Source of the DNA: Varanus komodoensis
Lineage: Eukaryota; Chordata; Lepidosauria; Squamata; Varanidae
Direction: 5' to 3'
DNA length: 64,000 nucleotides
Assembly: GCF_004798865.1 (NCBI RefSeq)
Contig: NW_025335268.1
Location: 8,087,127 to 8,151,126 of the forward strand
The notes under the pieces were generated by a model that saw only the letters and a program-made list of their open reading frames with translations, was not told the DNA's origin and ran no database searches. The position numbers and the translations under genes are program-made. Below, in pieces: positions 1-28,246 of the stretch. Within the stretch, counting starts at the first letter, position 1; each line of letters begins with the position of its first letter.

Positions 1-148
1 CTGTTTGCAGAGCCATGGATTTATGGTTTTTTAAACCCGCCTCATTAATATTATGTTTTATTTCTTTTTATTGTTCCCTGCTCTAGAATCTGTTTTGATG
101 TAGAGCAGTATACAAGTGTTGTAAATAAATTAATAATATAAAGAAGGG
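1..148 (+). mobile_element. 3' tail of an L2/CR1-lineage LINE
   Basis: The text reads as a LINE 3' end: a T-rich stretch, then GTAGAGCAGTATACAAGTGT and an A/T-rich ATAAATTAATAATATAA tail. It resembles the very common reptile tail ending in (TAAA)n. The rest of 149-1760 is presumed 5' intron of PSEN2, and I recognise nothing else in it. Confidence 0.5.
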
Positions 149-1783
149 ATGGGATAGGATGGCATAGAGAGAAGGAATAACTTCCAGGGATTCAGAGATG
201 GTTCCAGTGTAAGCGATTTTCCTTCTTTTTCTGTGGTGCATGTGATGGTTATGTTCTAGAGTAAATAAGCAGATGTTTCCAAAAGGCTTTTACACAGATT
301 TGTCTACAGATCCATTTGGAGATCAAAGTTTGCACCCTGATGTTTGTTTGCTTCCTTGCTTTGAGGCCTTGCACAAAGGGTGCTATATGCGGTCTTCAGC
401 TTCTCGTCTCTCCCACTCCATGTCTCCATGCTTTCAGGTTAATGGTTTGACCCTGCGTAAGGCAGTTTGCTGTGTCCCTGTGACATGGAGCATCTCTCCC
501 ATGTTTATCTATCTGCTACCCCACTCATGGGACTCTCTGCAGCAGTAGCTGATCCAGTCTGGTGTAAGGAATCCCGGATGAAGTCCAAGGTTCAACAGAG
601 GTGGAAAGGAGCGAGGCGGTCAATGGCTATAGCAGAAATGAAGGTTCAGGTGCTAGATGGCAGGGCCCCACCCATTGCTCTCACACCGGGTTCTGGGGAC
701 AGGAAAATATAACGGGGAGAAAGTGTGCCTCCATCATGTTCAGGTCTATAGTGGTATCCCTTTTGCTACCCCAACCTGATCCTAACAGCAGGGAGTGCTT
801 CTGCAGAAGGGGAGTAGAGAGACCCATGGCCTGGATAAGGGACCCCTTGGGGGAATGCTTAAACAGGATGTGGGAGATTCAGTCAGTCAAAGGCTGTTCC
901 GGGTCTGGAAAAGCAGATTAAACAAAGTCTGCCTGTCTGGGCAGTAGCTGCCAAGCCAAACAAAGAAGACCAGAAACCAGCTTAGGGCACCAGGGAGCAG
1001 GGGCAACAAAGGAAGTTGCCATAGTAACTGATGCTTCATACCTGTGTCTTTGTCCAAAGGCAAATGAAGTGCTTGCTCATAGTCTGCTGTGTTAGTCATT
1101 GGGCCTTGAATCCAGGAAAGTGCTTTGTCTGTCTTGGAGAGCTCCAGGAAGCTCTTGTGACGCTGCCTGGAGAAAGCTTAAGGCTCTGGTGGGTTCCTGA
1201 TCCAAGGCACCAAGGACACTGGACACTGGTGCCACTTGAGGAGCTTTCTGGGGCTGCAGCAGTAGCCAGAACTGTGTCCTCCGATGCCATACCCATGGAC
1301 TCCCCTCCTTGTATCTGCCAGTCTCTCTTTCCCTCCCAATTTTTATGTTATTTCTTACAATTTTTTAGTGATTTTTTTTTTTTTTTTGGTGGTGGTGGTG
1401 CGGGGCAACCTTTCAAAGCTGAGTGCTAGCCTTCAGCATCACCTGAACTTGGATTTCCAAGAGTAGTTTTGTGTTGTGGAGCTCAGCTCCACTTCTGCCC
1501 TGGATCTGGGACCTTGGACAGGTGACTTTTCATGCAGTCTCTCTGGTTAACTTCTAGAAAAATTACTATTTTGTGTCAGGGAATGCCCACCTTGGCAACC
1601 GTTTTGTCAGAGTGCCCATGATGCCCTCTTAAGATTCCAGATGTGCTCACCTAGAACTTCTTAGCTTCTCTGACCCCTGGAAACCTAATCTGGGACTGCT
1701 TATTTCACTGTCCCACTGTGTCACTTCACACATTCTGTGTATATTTATCATAGTTTTGCAAGATTCTCTGTGAAGAAGGAAAC

Positions 1784-17946
<16,163 letters not shown>

Positions 17947-20215
17947 AGTGACGATGACCCTCCTTGAGAGCTGTAGCAGTGAAACAGGACAATTTTTGAT
18001 GGGATAAAATCCAGTGGTTTTTACACTTAGTGCCATTATATTTTTCAGGAAACCCTGTCAAACAAATATGTGTGTCTCCCCTGGGATTAATAGCTGGTGT
18101 AAACATCTGCCCTGGAGCAGTAACCATGCAGATTGGGTCTTATCTGCATTGGCTTGGAACTGAGCATGTGCACCCACCATGCCCAGGGGGTCTTGCTCCC
18201 ACGTAGGTGTGCATAGGACTGCTGCTGCTCAGATGACCTTGGGATCCTTGGCATGCCACTTGTTAACCTCTCTCAGTGTACGGAAAATATGCTGGTTATA
18301 TCAGACCATGGCGGGATGAAGCATTCCTTTTTCTTGGGAGCAGTTGAGGAATGAAGGCGCCAGGATACACTGTGACTTGGGATCATAAGGAAAAAGAAGA
18401 ACCGTAGAATACTAATAATACCATGCTCATTAAGAAAAGTCTGGAAGAGCACTTTTTTAAAAGGGGGGTGTCAAAAGTGAGGAGCAGACTGCAGGAGTCC
18501 TTCAACTTTGCCACAAAAGCCACCCTAAGGAGTTAAACAACTCTGTGAGCCTCCTTTAGTCATAGCTAGTAAAGTACTTGTGTACATGCCTCCCATACTC
18601 CTGGTCCAGCCCTGCAAGGAACAACAAGCATTAGAGGAAGCAAAAGGCACTATATTGTTTTACAGGACTTTTGCATTTCCTTTTCTGAACTCCAGGGAAT
18701 TAGTGCTAGCTGTGGTTAAAATCAATGTGCGTCTTTCTTAGAGCAGATTCATTGAAATGAATGGGATTTCAATCCGTGGTAAACAACGCATCCCATTCAG
18801 TGAATCTACTCTGAGTAGGATTTACAGTAGATTTTGGGGGAGCGCACCTGGCTGCAGAGGGGAAGGGAACCTTTCCTTCTGTGAACGTACTTAAGCCAGC
18901 TTATGTTAGAATCTAAGCCATGCAGTGATCATGCAAAAATTCAGATTGTCCAAACAACTAATTTGAGGAGGTGTTTGTGTGCATGCCACTATCAAGCAAG
19001 GATCAACTGTATAAACCAGTTGACTTAAAATGGAAACACATTTTCCTTGATCTGGCACAATTAATGTTGCTTTTCCCCCCTTATGCCACAGACTCCCTTC
19101 TGATTTCATTTGCAGAACTGACAATGAGTTGATGCATTTAAGTGTCACTTTAGATTGTATGAACAATGCACTTTTGCAGTAGAATGAAAAATGCAGATTT
19201 TATTGTCCCAGATGATCTCAGCGCACTCTCACCACTAGAAATTTTAGTCATGTAGTTATATAGGAAACACAACCACTGAGCCTATTGCCAGTCCTAGTGT
19301 GAATGTGGGATTTAAGAAGAGATGGCAGCCCGAAAAGCTTGACTTCCCTGCTCCAGGAGAGTATACCAACTTCTTATTCCTACTTTTTGGATAAAAGATG
19401 TGCATGGCTATTATTCTACGCAGTTGTTACAAATCTCAAATCACATGGTAAAACTTTAGAAGTTACTGTCTCCTTTGGATCTTATTCTTATAACTTTAAA
19501 AAAAACCCTCTCCATTTAAAAAAAAACACAGAAAAAGTTCTGTTTACTTCAAAGCAAAAGTAAAGTTCTTCAGTTTGAGTTTCTAGGGTGGTGGAGGGAG
19601 GGTTGTATTATTTCAAGATGGCGTTTTGTTCAGTTTAGTTACATGACTTAGAAATGCTATGTAAATATTTAATGTAAAAATGAAATATTTTGGAAATATA
19701 GTTTATATGGATACATAGGGTGAAGATTTGAATCTGGTGTACAGATTAGTCTAAAGAAGAAACAGTCAATGCCCAAAATAGATTTCATGGTTTTGCCCAA
19801 CATGTATTTGTAATTTGGACTTCCTCTTAGGGATATCAGTCATCAGTCTTTTATTTATTAAGCAGATCTGTTTTACTTCCAAAAGTCATTTTCTAAAAAT
19901 AACCTTTCCTGTGTGGTTTGCCTGTTTGTTCAAAAGAAATGGTCAGGAGGGGATTGGGTGAAAGAATATCTCAGTTGTACCCAGTGTTAGCCTCACATGA
20001 GCCCCATTAATGCCAATGGGTCTCACACTGGAGAATTTGGCCTAAGGCCCATAAAATGCAGCTCCTGTTTGTTTCAGCAAGATTGCGCAGCAGAATTTGC
20101 TGGTAACTGAGCCCTTTCTTCCTTTTTAGGGAAGCTTGCCCCCTTTGGCCTAAAACAAAGCTATGGCATTTAAAACATTTCAAATATTAAAGGTTTTACT
20201 TGTTCTATATATTGA
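17947..20215 (+). other. PSEN2: Probable PSEN2 3' UTR, candidate poly(A) signal
   Basis: No AATAAA was noticed downstream of the stop codon in this stretch. ATTAAA occurs at 20186-20191, followed by a T-rich stretch, and again at 20230-20235. These are the nearest candidates I saw, but a weaker variant signal nearer the stop codon is possible, since the mammalian 3' UTR is much shorter. The true end is not determined from sequence alone. Confidence 0.3.
18735..18835. repeat. Hairpin-forming palindromic repeat
   Basis: The arms GATTCATTGAAATGAATGGG and CCCATTCAGTGAATC face each other across a loop of about 30 bases. The element closes with CTACTCTGAGTAGGATTTAC. Probably a small MITE-like relic in the PSEN2 3' region. 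Confidence 0.5.
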
Positions 20216-20728
20216 AAAACTATTAACTAATTAAACTGATTTGATAGACTTTGCTTTTTAAAGTGCAAGCCACTTGGAAGTTCATATTTTTCCCCTTGAA
20301 AGGGAGCTGTTTGTGAGACTGTGCAGTTTTTATATCACAGAACTGATTCTATTTTCCACACAGCCAGGGAACTGCTCCCCAATATTCCTATGCTGCATGT
20401 ATTAAGAAAGACTAGTGAATGTTGTCTTCAAAGGTGTTTTCATGCCCATGTCAGAATATCCAAAATGGCACTCCACCTGTGCAGTAATTAACAAGGATTT
20501 GTGCTCTTGTATGTGGCAATCATTTTCTGGGGATTGCACAGAATAACAGGCTGGTCCATTTTACCCCATGGACTGGTTCTGTTTCCCCAGCTAAAGCCTG
20601 ATCCTTTGTAGAATTAGTCACGGATCATTATGCTCTGCAATCCTGTACCTGGGCATAAGCCCCATTATGTTTAATAGGACTTAGATATGTATACTATGAC
20701 ATTGTAAGTGGTGGGCTTAGGAAGCCTT

Positions 20729-20850
20729 CCCCAGCCTGGTAAGTTTGGACTGCAGCAGTTCCCACCATTCTTCTCCATTGAGCATGATGATGAGTGTTGA
20801 TGTTCAAAACATCTGAAGGGCATGAGGCTGGGAAAGTTTGAGCTTGGACA
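20729..20850. mobile_element. Palindromic MITE-like element, degraded copy
   Basis: Left arm GCCTTCCCCAGCCTGGTAAG; right arm CATCTGAAGGGCATGAGGCT then GGGAAAG. Immediately before it (20634-20700), TGCAATCCTGTACCTGGGCA and AAGCCCCATT mark another short repeat common in reptiles. Confidence 0.45.
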
Positions 20851-21182
20851 GGCCTAATTGGAATCTACCTGCAGCTGATCATTTCAGCTTGATCCATTAT
20901 AGAAACATCTGATGGGATGCATGTGATGTATATCACTTGTCTTGAAATGGGACTACATGTGAGCTTAGATTGGAGCTCAGTGTGTATGCTCACATGTGCA
21001 TGAGTGATGAATTATAAGTGAGTTGTCTGGGCTATTAAATTGACTATATAGTAAATATATTTCAGTGCAACTTTAAACCAGGTTCCAGTGCCACTAAGTG
21101 GCATGTGCAAGGAAATAGCCTTTCAAATGTCCACGTGGAGTTGCAGGACCACATCTGGCAGAATTCTACCTTCCAGGCCAGA

Positions 21183-21303
21183 GTTCCCCGAGCAGGTGTC
21201 ACCCAGATGTTTTAGATTCCTGTTCCCTTTAACCCCAGCCAGCATGGCCTGTGGTCATGAATGTTGGGAGTTGTAGTCTGAAAATCTGGTTGGGGAAGGC
21301 TGT
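21183..21303. mobile_element. Palindromic MITE-like element, best copy
   Basis: The arms are AGAGTTCCCCGAGCAGGTGT and GGTTGGGGAAGGCTG. The centre has AACCCCAGCCAGCATGGCCT, and the right half reads GAATGTTGGGAGTTGTAGTC. Confidence 0.55.
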
Positions 21304-21528
21304 ACTGGACAATCCTTAAAAGCACAGGGGCCTCCTAACCCTCATTTTCTTTTTCAAGACTACACTTCTGTCCAATGCCTAACAGGCTTTTACCTGGGTA
21401 TAGAACTCCTTTTGGATAAATCTTTTTTAGATGTACAGTGCACTTCTACCAGATGTATCTGCACGTACAGAACAAATGTATTTACTCACTGACAATCATG
21501 GAGTTTAAAACAATTACGTGCAAAAGCC

Positions 21529-21640
21529 AATATGGTATAGCAATTAGAATGTAGAACTGGGAATTGCAAGATCTGGCTCTAGTCTGCTCTCAGCCATGAA
21601 GCTCACAGGGTGACTTTGGGCTACTCACTCATTGAGTGGG
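21529..21640 (+). mobile_element. SINE head fragment, forward
   Basis: GCCAATATGGTATAGCAATT resembles the tRNA-like head of the copy at 7203. It runs on to CATGAAGCTCACAGGGTGAC and CTTTGGGCTACTCACTC, after which the similarity fades. Confidence 0.45.
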
Positions 21641-22067
21641 ACTTGACTTCAGTGAGATTATCTGAAATTTCTTTGGCTTTATTGAATGAGTAAGACTGTA
21701 GTTGTGTCCATTCAAGTGATTTCAGCCCTAGGATAAGACTGTAGTGCATGATACAATCACCCTGCTGAAGGCAAACAAGGTTAGTGGATGGAGGGGTGAC
21801 TGTTTTAGAATCTCACACATACTACCTTTATAGAAAAAAGGCAGGACATTAATGTAGTTTCAAGTACATGGGGAGAGGGTGTCGGATAGGAAATAACCTT
21901 AAAAACTCAATATAATCCTAACAGGACAGTTCCCATCTTGGATCTATGAGTATGGGTGCATACAGTTAATGCAACAGAAATACCACATATGTACAAGAAA
22001 TGCTTCTGTGTAAAAGGTCAAATCCTATGTATTTACTGCAAATGTAATGTGTACAATTAAAATGTGT

Positions 22068-22290
22068 GGTGGTTAGAGTGTTGTATGTGCTGAGGCCATC
22101 CCGCTTCTAGTCTTCACTCTGTCATGAAGACAACTGGGTGACTTTGGACCAGTCACTCACTTTCAGCCTAACCCACCTCACAGGGTTGTTGTGAGGACAA
22201 AATGGAATGAAGGAGGACTATGTAAGTCACGTTGGGTTTCTCACAAGAGGAAAAAAGGTAGCATATAAGTGCATTGTAATAAAATGATAC
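22068..22290 (+). mobile_element. tRNA-derived SINE, forward copy with tail
   Basis: The diagnostic blocks are GTGGTTAGAGTGTTGT, GGGTGACTTTGGACCAGTCA, AGCCTAACCCACCTCACAGG and GTTGTTGTGAGGACAAAATG, with a tail reading GTGCATTGTAATAAAATGA. An element with GCCAATGGTCAGGAATGCTG follows at 22340-22440, part of the palindromic family. Confidence 0.6.
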
Positions 22291-23792
22291 TGGTTGCACA
22301 ACTCATAAGCAATATGGCTTTACAATTGTGTGTGTTGTTCAAATGTAACTTGGTTTGGACCTCCAGCAGTTTTTGGTTCCATCTCTCAGAAGCCCCTGCA
22401 AACTTGGCCAATGGTCAGGAATGCTGGGAACTGACATTCAACGCTGCTGCTGATCGATCTTCTGATCTTGAAAAGGGAAGATGTGAAAGATGGTGGAGCT
22501 GGTCAGGTACTGATGGAGAGGGGTGAGGTTGGGACAAGGAAGAAGAGCATGGGGGAGCAGTGTGAAGCAAACTGGAGACCCCAGTAGCTGCTTGGGCCAG
22601 CTTTACCTATAGCAAATACAGATATCTGTGGAAGCTCTTGAGTCTCCCAGGAGAAAGCAGAGTCTGAATAAGTCAACATGAGCCAGAGACCAAGGAGACA
22701 GCTTCCAGCTGGCTCTCAAGTAGAGCTTCTGAGAGACCACAGAGAGGCAACTAACGAGAAACCTAGCCTACTTCATAGGACATAAACTAGCCATGGTCAG
22801 TGTTTCTCTGCCCTCTTGTTTTGGTACTTGGGGCAAGGTTTTCACAGGCTGGGAAGCCTGCTTGAAGTGAAGAGAAATGGATATAAGTAGGACCTGAAAG
22901 AAAATGTCACAGAGCAAGCTCCTTCCCTAGCAGGAGAACTCTCCATGCTCAGGTTCCAGGCCAGCCATATCCTCTTTCAGGGTCCTATGGAAGTGCTGGG
23001 CACTTTATAGCATTCCTTACATTTTATCCTGCAGCTCCCACATTGGCTATGCTGACTAGTCCTGATGGCCCCCCAGCAAGCTGCCTACCCCCAGCAAGGT
23101 GCAAAACACTTGCATAGGCCTGTTTTTAATTTCCAGCTGGTAGTGAACATTCTAGAGTTCCTGGAAGCAACCAAGTATCAGCAATCATTACCTGGATGAT
23201 TGGGTCCTACCCCCTCTTTAAGGGAGGTGTGAAGTGTTACTGTTTTTTTCTTTAGTGCCATTGTTTTTACTCTAATTTTGTTGGTATTCAGCCACTGGAA
23301 TTTGCTCTTAGAGGGAATGATAGTTGAGGCATATGTATACTTTTAAAAAAATCCTCTTAAGCTGCTGTAAGTCCCAGTAACAGCAGTTAAAAAATAAAAA
23401 AAGGTTCAAAGTTGCTTCCTTATAAATATAATCATAGACATACAGTCTGAGACTAAGCAATTGTTCATTCTCTTGATTCTGAAGTAACACTTCACTCCTC
23501 CTGCAGGGATAGACCCATGTTCCTCTCCCACAAAGGCACATGTTCTTTCAGGTTACCTGATACGGATGCTTCCAATATGTGGTCTCTACCCGAGAGTTCT
23601 AATAACTTCAGGAGGAGGATTCCACCAGCAGAGGCACGACATTGACCACTGGTACTATTCTCTCATGTTGCTGGGAGTGGGAAAATAATTGCCTGGCATT
23701 GGATATTCTATATGCTAACTGTGGACATTTCTAGGTATACAGGTGTGAGTAAATCTTGTTATCTAAGCCTGTTGTGGAGCATAGTGTTACAT

Positions 23793-24138
23793 TTCATAGA
23801 AACAGAGTGAGTCAGAAGGGGTATCCTGGGGCATCTAGTCTGACCCCCGGCTCCAGCCAGCTCTGCTCATGACATGCCTACCATGTGCATGTCCAGCCTA
23901 TCCTTGAACACCCTCACCGATGGGGCTTCAACCACCTCCCTTGGAAGCCCATTCCACACCCTTGGGGTCCTAACTGTCAGGAAGTGCTTCCTGGCATCCA
24001 AATGGAACCTTGGCTCCCTGAGCTTTGCTCCATTGGAGCGTGTCCTGCCTTCCTCTGCAGGGGAGAACAGGTCTCTACCCACATCCATGTGACACCCCCT
24101 CACATACCTATATGTTGCCAACAGATCCCCTCAGATTC
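23793..24138 (-). mobile_element. CR1 LINE, 3' end of reverse-transcriptase ORF, antisense
   Basis: On the minus strand 24121-23867 encodes a typical CR1 C-terminus: RTRSNGAKLREPRFHLDARK, then FLTVRTPRVWNGLPREVVEA and PSVRVFKDRLDMH. The 3' end near 23795 has CATAGAAAC, a worn form of the CR1 terminal octamer (CATAGAAT in this orientation). The 5' part is truncated, as is usual for this family. Confidence 0.8.
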
Positions 24139-24932
24139 TAATTTCATTAGCATCTTGTTCCCCATTTTGTAATTTTTTTGTTCCTGGCAGTGTGCTGTTT
24201 CCATTTCCTTTTCTCATTCTTTAGCTGTATTTCTTCGTCCTTTTTTAATGTGATGGATTTTTAAAAATTATTCCTCTTCTTCAAAAGGAGAATATTATTT
24301 CTTCTGTCTGCCACTAGAGGGCAACTAGCGATAGCGTATGTTGCTTCTCTTTTAAAAGTGTAGCAGTTCTGTTTATCTCAAACCACAGAGCTTTGTAGAG
24401 GGTTTAAAGCATTTAAGATGTATTAGTTCCAAAGCCCTGAAAGAACCCTGCCAGGTAGGTTGGCATTATCTTGCTATTTCAGATAGGCAGGAAAATAGAA
24501 TAACTGTGGTAATGGGGAGAGCATTGAGGCATGTCCAGTCTTTCATCACTAAGAAGGGCCTTTCCTCCATGGCTACCCACCTCAACTTATTTGGCAGGGT
24601 CACTTGGAGAAGTCTGCTGAAGATGATCTTACGTATGGTGCAGGCAGGTATATATGGAAGGCTTCCTCATATCTTCCATCCTTCAAGGTACATCAGCAGG
24701 AGATGCAGGAAGGGCTACCCTAACTCTCCTTTCATGCTGACTGAAGATCTCTCCAGGACCTGATGCCACAAGCTCCCCTACCCTGAGCTCCCTCAGAGTA
24801 GACAAGATTTAGGAAACCCCGCAAAAGTCGTGTATGTGTATGTCCCAAAAAGGCCACCTACCTGTCCTATACAAAAGCAACACCATCATGTATGTTCACC
24901 ATCTGAGGCCCTCCTTGGCGTGTTCTCACATA

Positions 24933-25512
24933 CAGTGGTACCTCGGCTCACCAACGCCTCAGTTCACAACCAAATTGGGTTGCGAACAAAAATTTCATAA
25001 AAATTTTTGACTTAGGTTGCGAACTCTGCACCGGGTGGTGGCTGCAATTGTGGCCATCTCTCTCCGGCCCCACCGAGTGAGGAGATGGCCGCCATCATGC
25101 TGGAGGCGGGGGGGGGGAGATGGCCAAGATTGCGCCCGTCTTTCCTGCACGAGCGCGCCTGTGATTGCACCCGTCTCCCCACCCAGCACACACGCATTCG
25201 CGCCCGTCTCTTCCCCCAGCGCACCAGGATGACGGGCGCGTACAGGGATGACGGGAGTGATCGTGGTCATGCTGGGGGGGGACAGGGAGATGGCTGCACT
25301 CATGCTCGGGCTGGGGGGTGGGGCGAGATGTCCATGATCTTTTTGTTCTTTGTCACTTTGCTTCACATTTTTCTGATTAAAGAAAAAAAATACAGAATGG
25401 ATTAACCTTATTTACATTGAACCTTATGGGGAAATTTAACTTGGCTCACAACCAATTTGGGTCATGACCAGAGTCCTGGAATGGATTAAGTTCGTGAGCC
25501 AAGGTAGCACCG
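24933..25512. mobile_element. Tigger/mariner-type DNA transposon, non-autonomous
   Basis: The left terminus CAGTGGTACCTCGGCTCACC and the right terminus (reverse complement CGGTGCTACCTTGGCTCACG) are inverted repeats. TA flanks both ends (24931-24932, 25513-25514), as expected for Tc1/mariner target sites. A sub-terminal inverted match also exists (ACAACCAAATTGGGTTGCGA near the left, ACAACCAATTTGGGTCATGA near the right). No transposase frame is present. The core (about 25025-25330) is GC- and CpG-rich. Confidence 0.75.
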
Positions 25513-25519
25513 TACTGAG

Positions 25520-25910
25520 ATTCATGTAGGTGGCTACTTGTAGGCAGGCCTTTCTGTAGTGGCCCCCAAATTGTGAATTGCCCTCCTTCAAGAGGTCCAC
25601 CTTGAATTTACTTTGTTGCCTTTCTGGCACCAGGCAAATAACATTTCAATCTCTTAGGCTTTTTAACCTTTTAGCCAACATTCATTTTACTTTTCATATT
25701 TTTAAAGCTGCATTTTAAAATGGTCCTTCATGTTTTTACCTGCTTTGATCCTTCACTATTTAGAAGAATTTTAAACTATTGTTATTACTGCTTTTAAATT
25801 ATTTTTGTTTTCAGTGATACTGGATACATCATCGGTATTATTAATAACATTATTGTGTTCATTTTTATTAAATATGTTGCCCTGAGCACATCAGTGAGAG
25901 AGTGACTCAT
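25520..25910 (+). mobile_element. L2/CR1-lineage LINE 3' end, degraded
   Basis: A worn coding remnant (GLSVVAPK-like, then LLPFWHQ-like) is followed by a long T/A-rich 3' region with TTTTAAATTATTTTTGTTTT and a closing ATGTTGCCCTGAGCACATC, the usual shape of such tails. It directly abuts the Tigger-like element. Confidence 0.4.
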
Positions 25911-28246
25911 AGTTTGACAGAAGTAATCAAAAAATGATCATTTGCTTTTCCCATTGCTCAGGCTTTCCATCAGAAGTGTCCACATTCAGGTCTCAGTGCA
26001 ATCTTTCAGCCTCTAGTCATCGTCTACAGATTCCAAGCATTGAGATACTGGACTGGACTGAAGTTGGGGCTCCAAAGGCTGGGCCCCTGCTCTGTCCTGC
26101 CCTGCCTCCTCGTAGGTGGCACAGAAGCTGAACTGTGTTGGCTTCCCAACCCGCTGGAATTGCAATTGCGCCTCAGAGGGGGACTACAGAGACTTGTCGG
26201 GGGTGGAGGGAAGGCTGGGCCCCACAGATGGCTGCAAACAGCTGTTTAGAGAAAATGCATGGCATAAGGCACAAGGACGGTCACCTCATGCTGGCTGTTG
26301 AGTGCCATACGTAGCTTTTGGGGGCTTGCACACATCTGCTGTGGGGCTGATGTGGTTGCACCTTTAATTGCCTTCCTCCTCCTCTGCCTTTCTCTAGTGT
26401 GCAAGGGTCATTTGGGTCCATGCCTGTGTCCTCTGAATGGAATGGAGGAGGTGGGTGCATATCCAATGCCAGCGGGTTGTTTATCTCCCGCCACATACCA
26501 GCCTTGCAGATAACAACAGTTAAAGCCAGTACAAATGGGAGTGCAGCATGGCTTGTCTGCCTCTCCAAAGGTATCGATGCTCAGCACTATTTATGGAATG
26601 ATAGAAAGACAGATATAAATAAACTGAGGCTCTGAAGTGATGGCAGCTGGAGACATTTATATTCGGCCCTCTGAGCCAGGTAAACTGTCTGACAACTGTG
26701 CTGGAACTTTCCTCAGACTTAGCAGAGGCATTGTGGACGGCAACACACAAGGACGTTTGGGATAAGGACAGCTCAGCCTAGAGGCAAATGAGGTAGCTTG
26801 CAACGCGTTGATATTCCGTGTGTGACACAGATAGAAGCGGACTATTTTTAGTGAACTGGCTACTGGATCCTTTCCCGAGAAAAAGAATATAAATCTCAGA
26901 AAATACATGAGGAGGACAGCTGTTCCCTCTAAAATCACTACAGGTTGTTCAGATCATGTTATTATCCAAAAGCTGAATTTGTCACCAGGGCTGGAGCTTG
27001 CCTTGGCTGCTGAACTGAAGCAGGGACAACTGAAGCTCAGTGATGGAGACTCTGGTGTAATGTCTACAGTGACCTAGATTGCAAGAACCCACTAAGGGCA
27101 CTTACCCACGTGAAGGCAGAAAAGGGCTCTACAACTCCCAGAATTCCTCAGCCAATCCGCCTCCTTAGGGAAAGCTGGGTGTTTGGGAATTTCTGTGTAA
27201 ACATGCACAGAATTCTGTGCAAACATTCTTAACCATTTTTTCCAAAGTTCTATCTGTTGCTTGGGTTCCAATGCCAAAAATGACCTTCCATCTGTCAGTT
27301 TCAAAGGATTTCTGTTTCCAGTCTTCAGTTTGATGTTGAACAGCACACTACACTTGGGATCGAAGGCCCTCCCCTGGGTGCTTCCTCCAATAAAGACTTG
27401 GAAGGTGGCAACAAGAGAGGATTCTCGGTGGAAGTGCCTCCAGTTATAGAATTGCTGCTCCAGCGGACTCTTCCTGTTTAAGGCCTTCCTCTGCTCCCAG
27501 ATCTTTGGCAGCATGTGGTAAGGTTTTTAATCAAGACACAGATTTCCTATGGTTGTTAAAACTGTTTGTAGATACTTGTGCATAGATATAATTTATCCAC
27601 ATGAATGTGTGCACTTGTCTTTATACATGTTTATATTTAAGCAGTTTTTAATACTTTGTGCAGTGCTGTATTTTGAAATTTTCTAATCTCTGTGTGCTGT
27701 TTTGGCAATATAGAAATGAAATAAAATTAATTCTGGATAAAAGGAGAACATGGATTTACTTTAAGGCAACTTTACTGAATATTTTGAACACTGTAATGAA
27801 ATCATATAAATATGTGCAAAACTGGTGGATGTAATGGACCTTTCTTTGATCAGAATTTTTGATGAACTAGATATGGTAATACGGATATTCTTAAAACATT
27901 TGGTTGAATGAGTTTTTACTGTATAAAAACACATAAGGCTTTTTCCCAGAATACATGCAAACATATGCACAACTTTACTGAGTCATAACAAATTATGTGT
28001 CAGACAGTTGCAGGTAAGGGCAACTGTCTCACACTCTTGCTATTCATGCCACACTATTTTTTGGGGGGAGGGGGGACTTATCTTCCATTGTGGCTGCTTT
28101 GCTTTATTTTCTCTTGTAGTAGGGTCTGACTTCCCTAAATTCAAATTATATTCAAAATATTGAATATAATTGATGCAAGCCTGAAATGCACAATATGTAG
28201 ATAAAAGGCGGGGACAGGGTTTAAAATGCTGATTGATGGTTTTCAC

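Noticed and set aside
1-1760. Possible PSEN2 promoter or upstream coding exon
   Set aside because: No CpG island, no coding text and no donor in an expected place; the first part is a LINE tail. The promoter is presumed to lie upstream of the window.
24995-25405. Frames of 70-123 codons on both strands
   Set aside because: They lie in the CpG-rich core of the Tigger-like element and carry no transposase or other motif.
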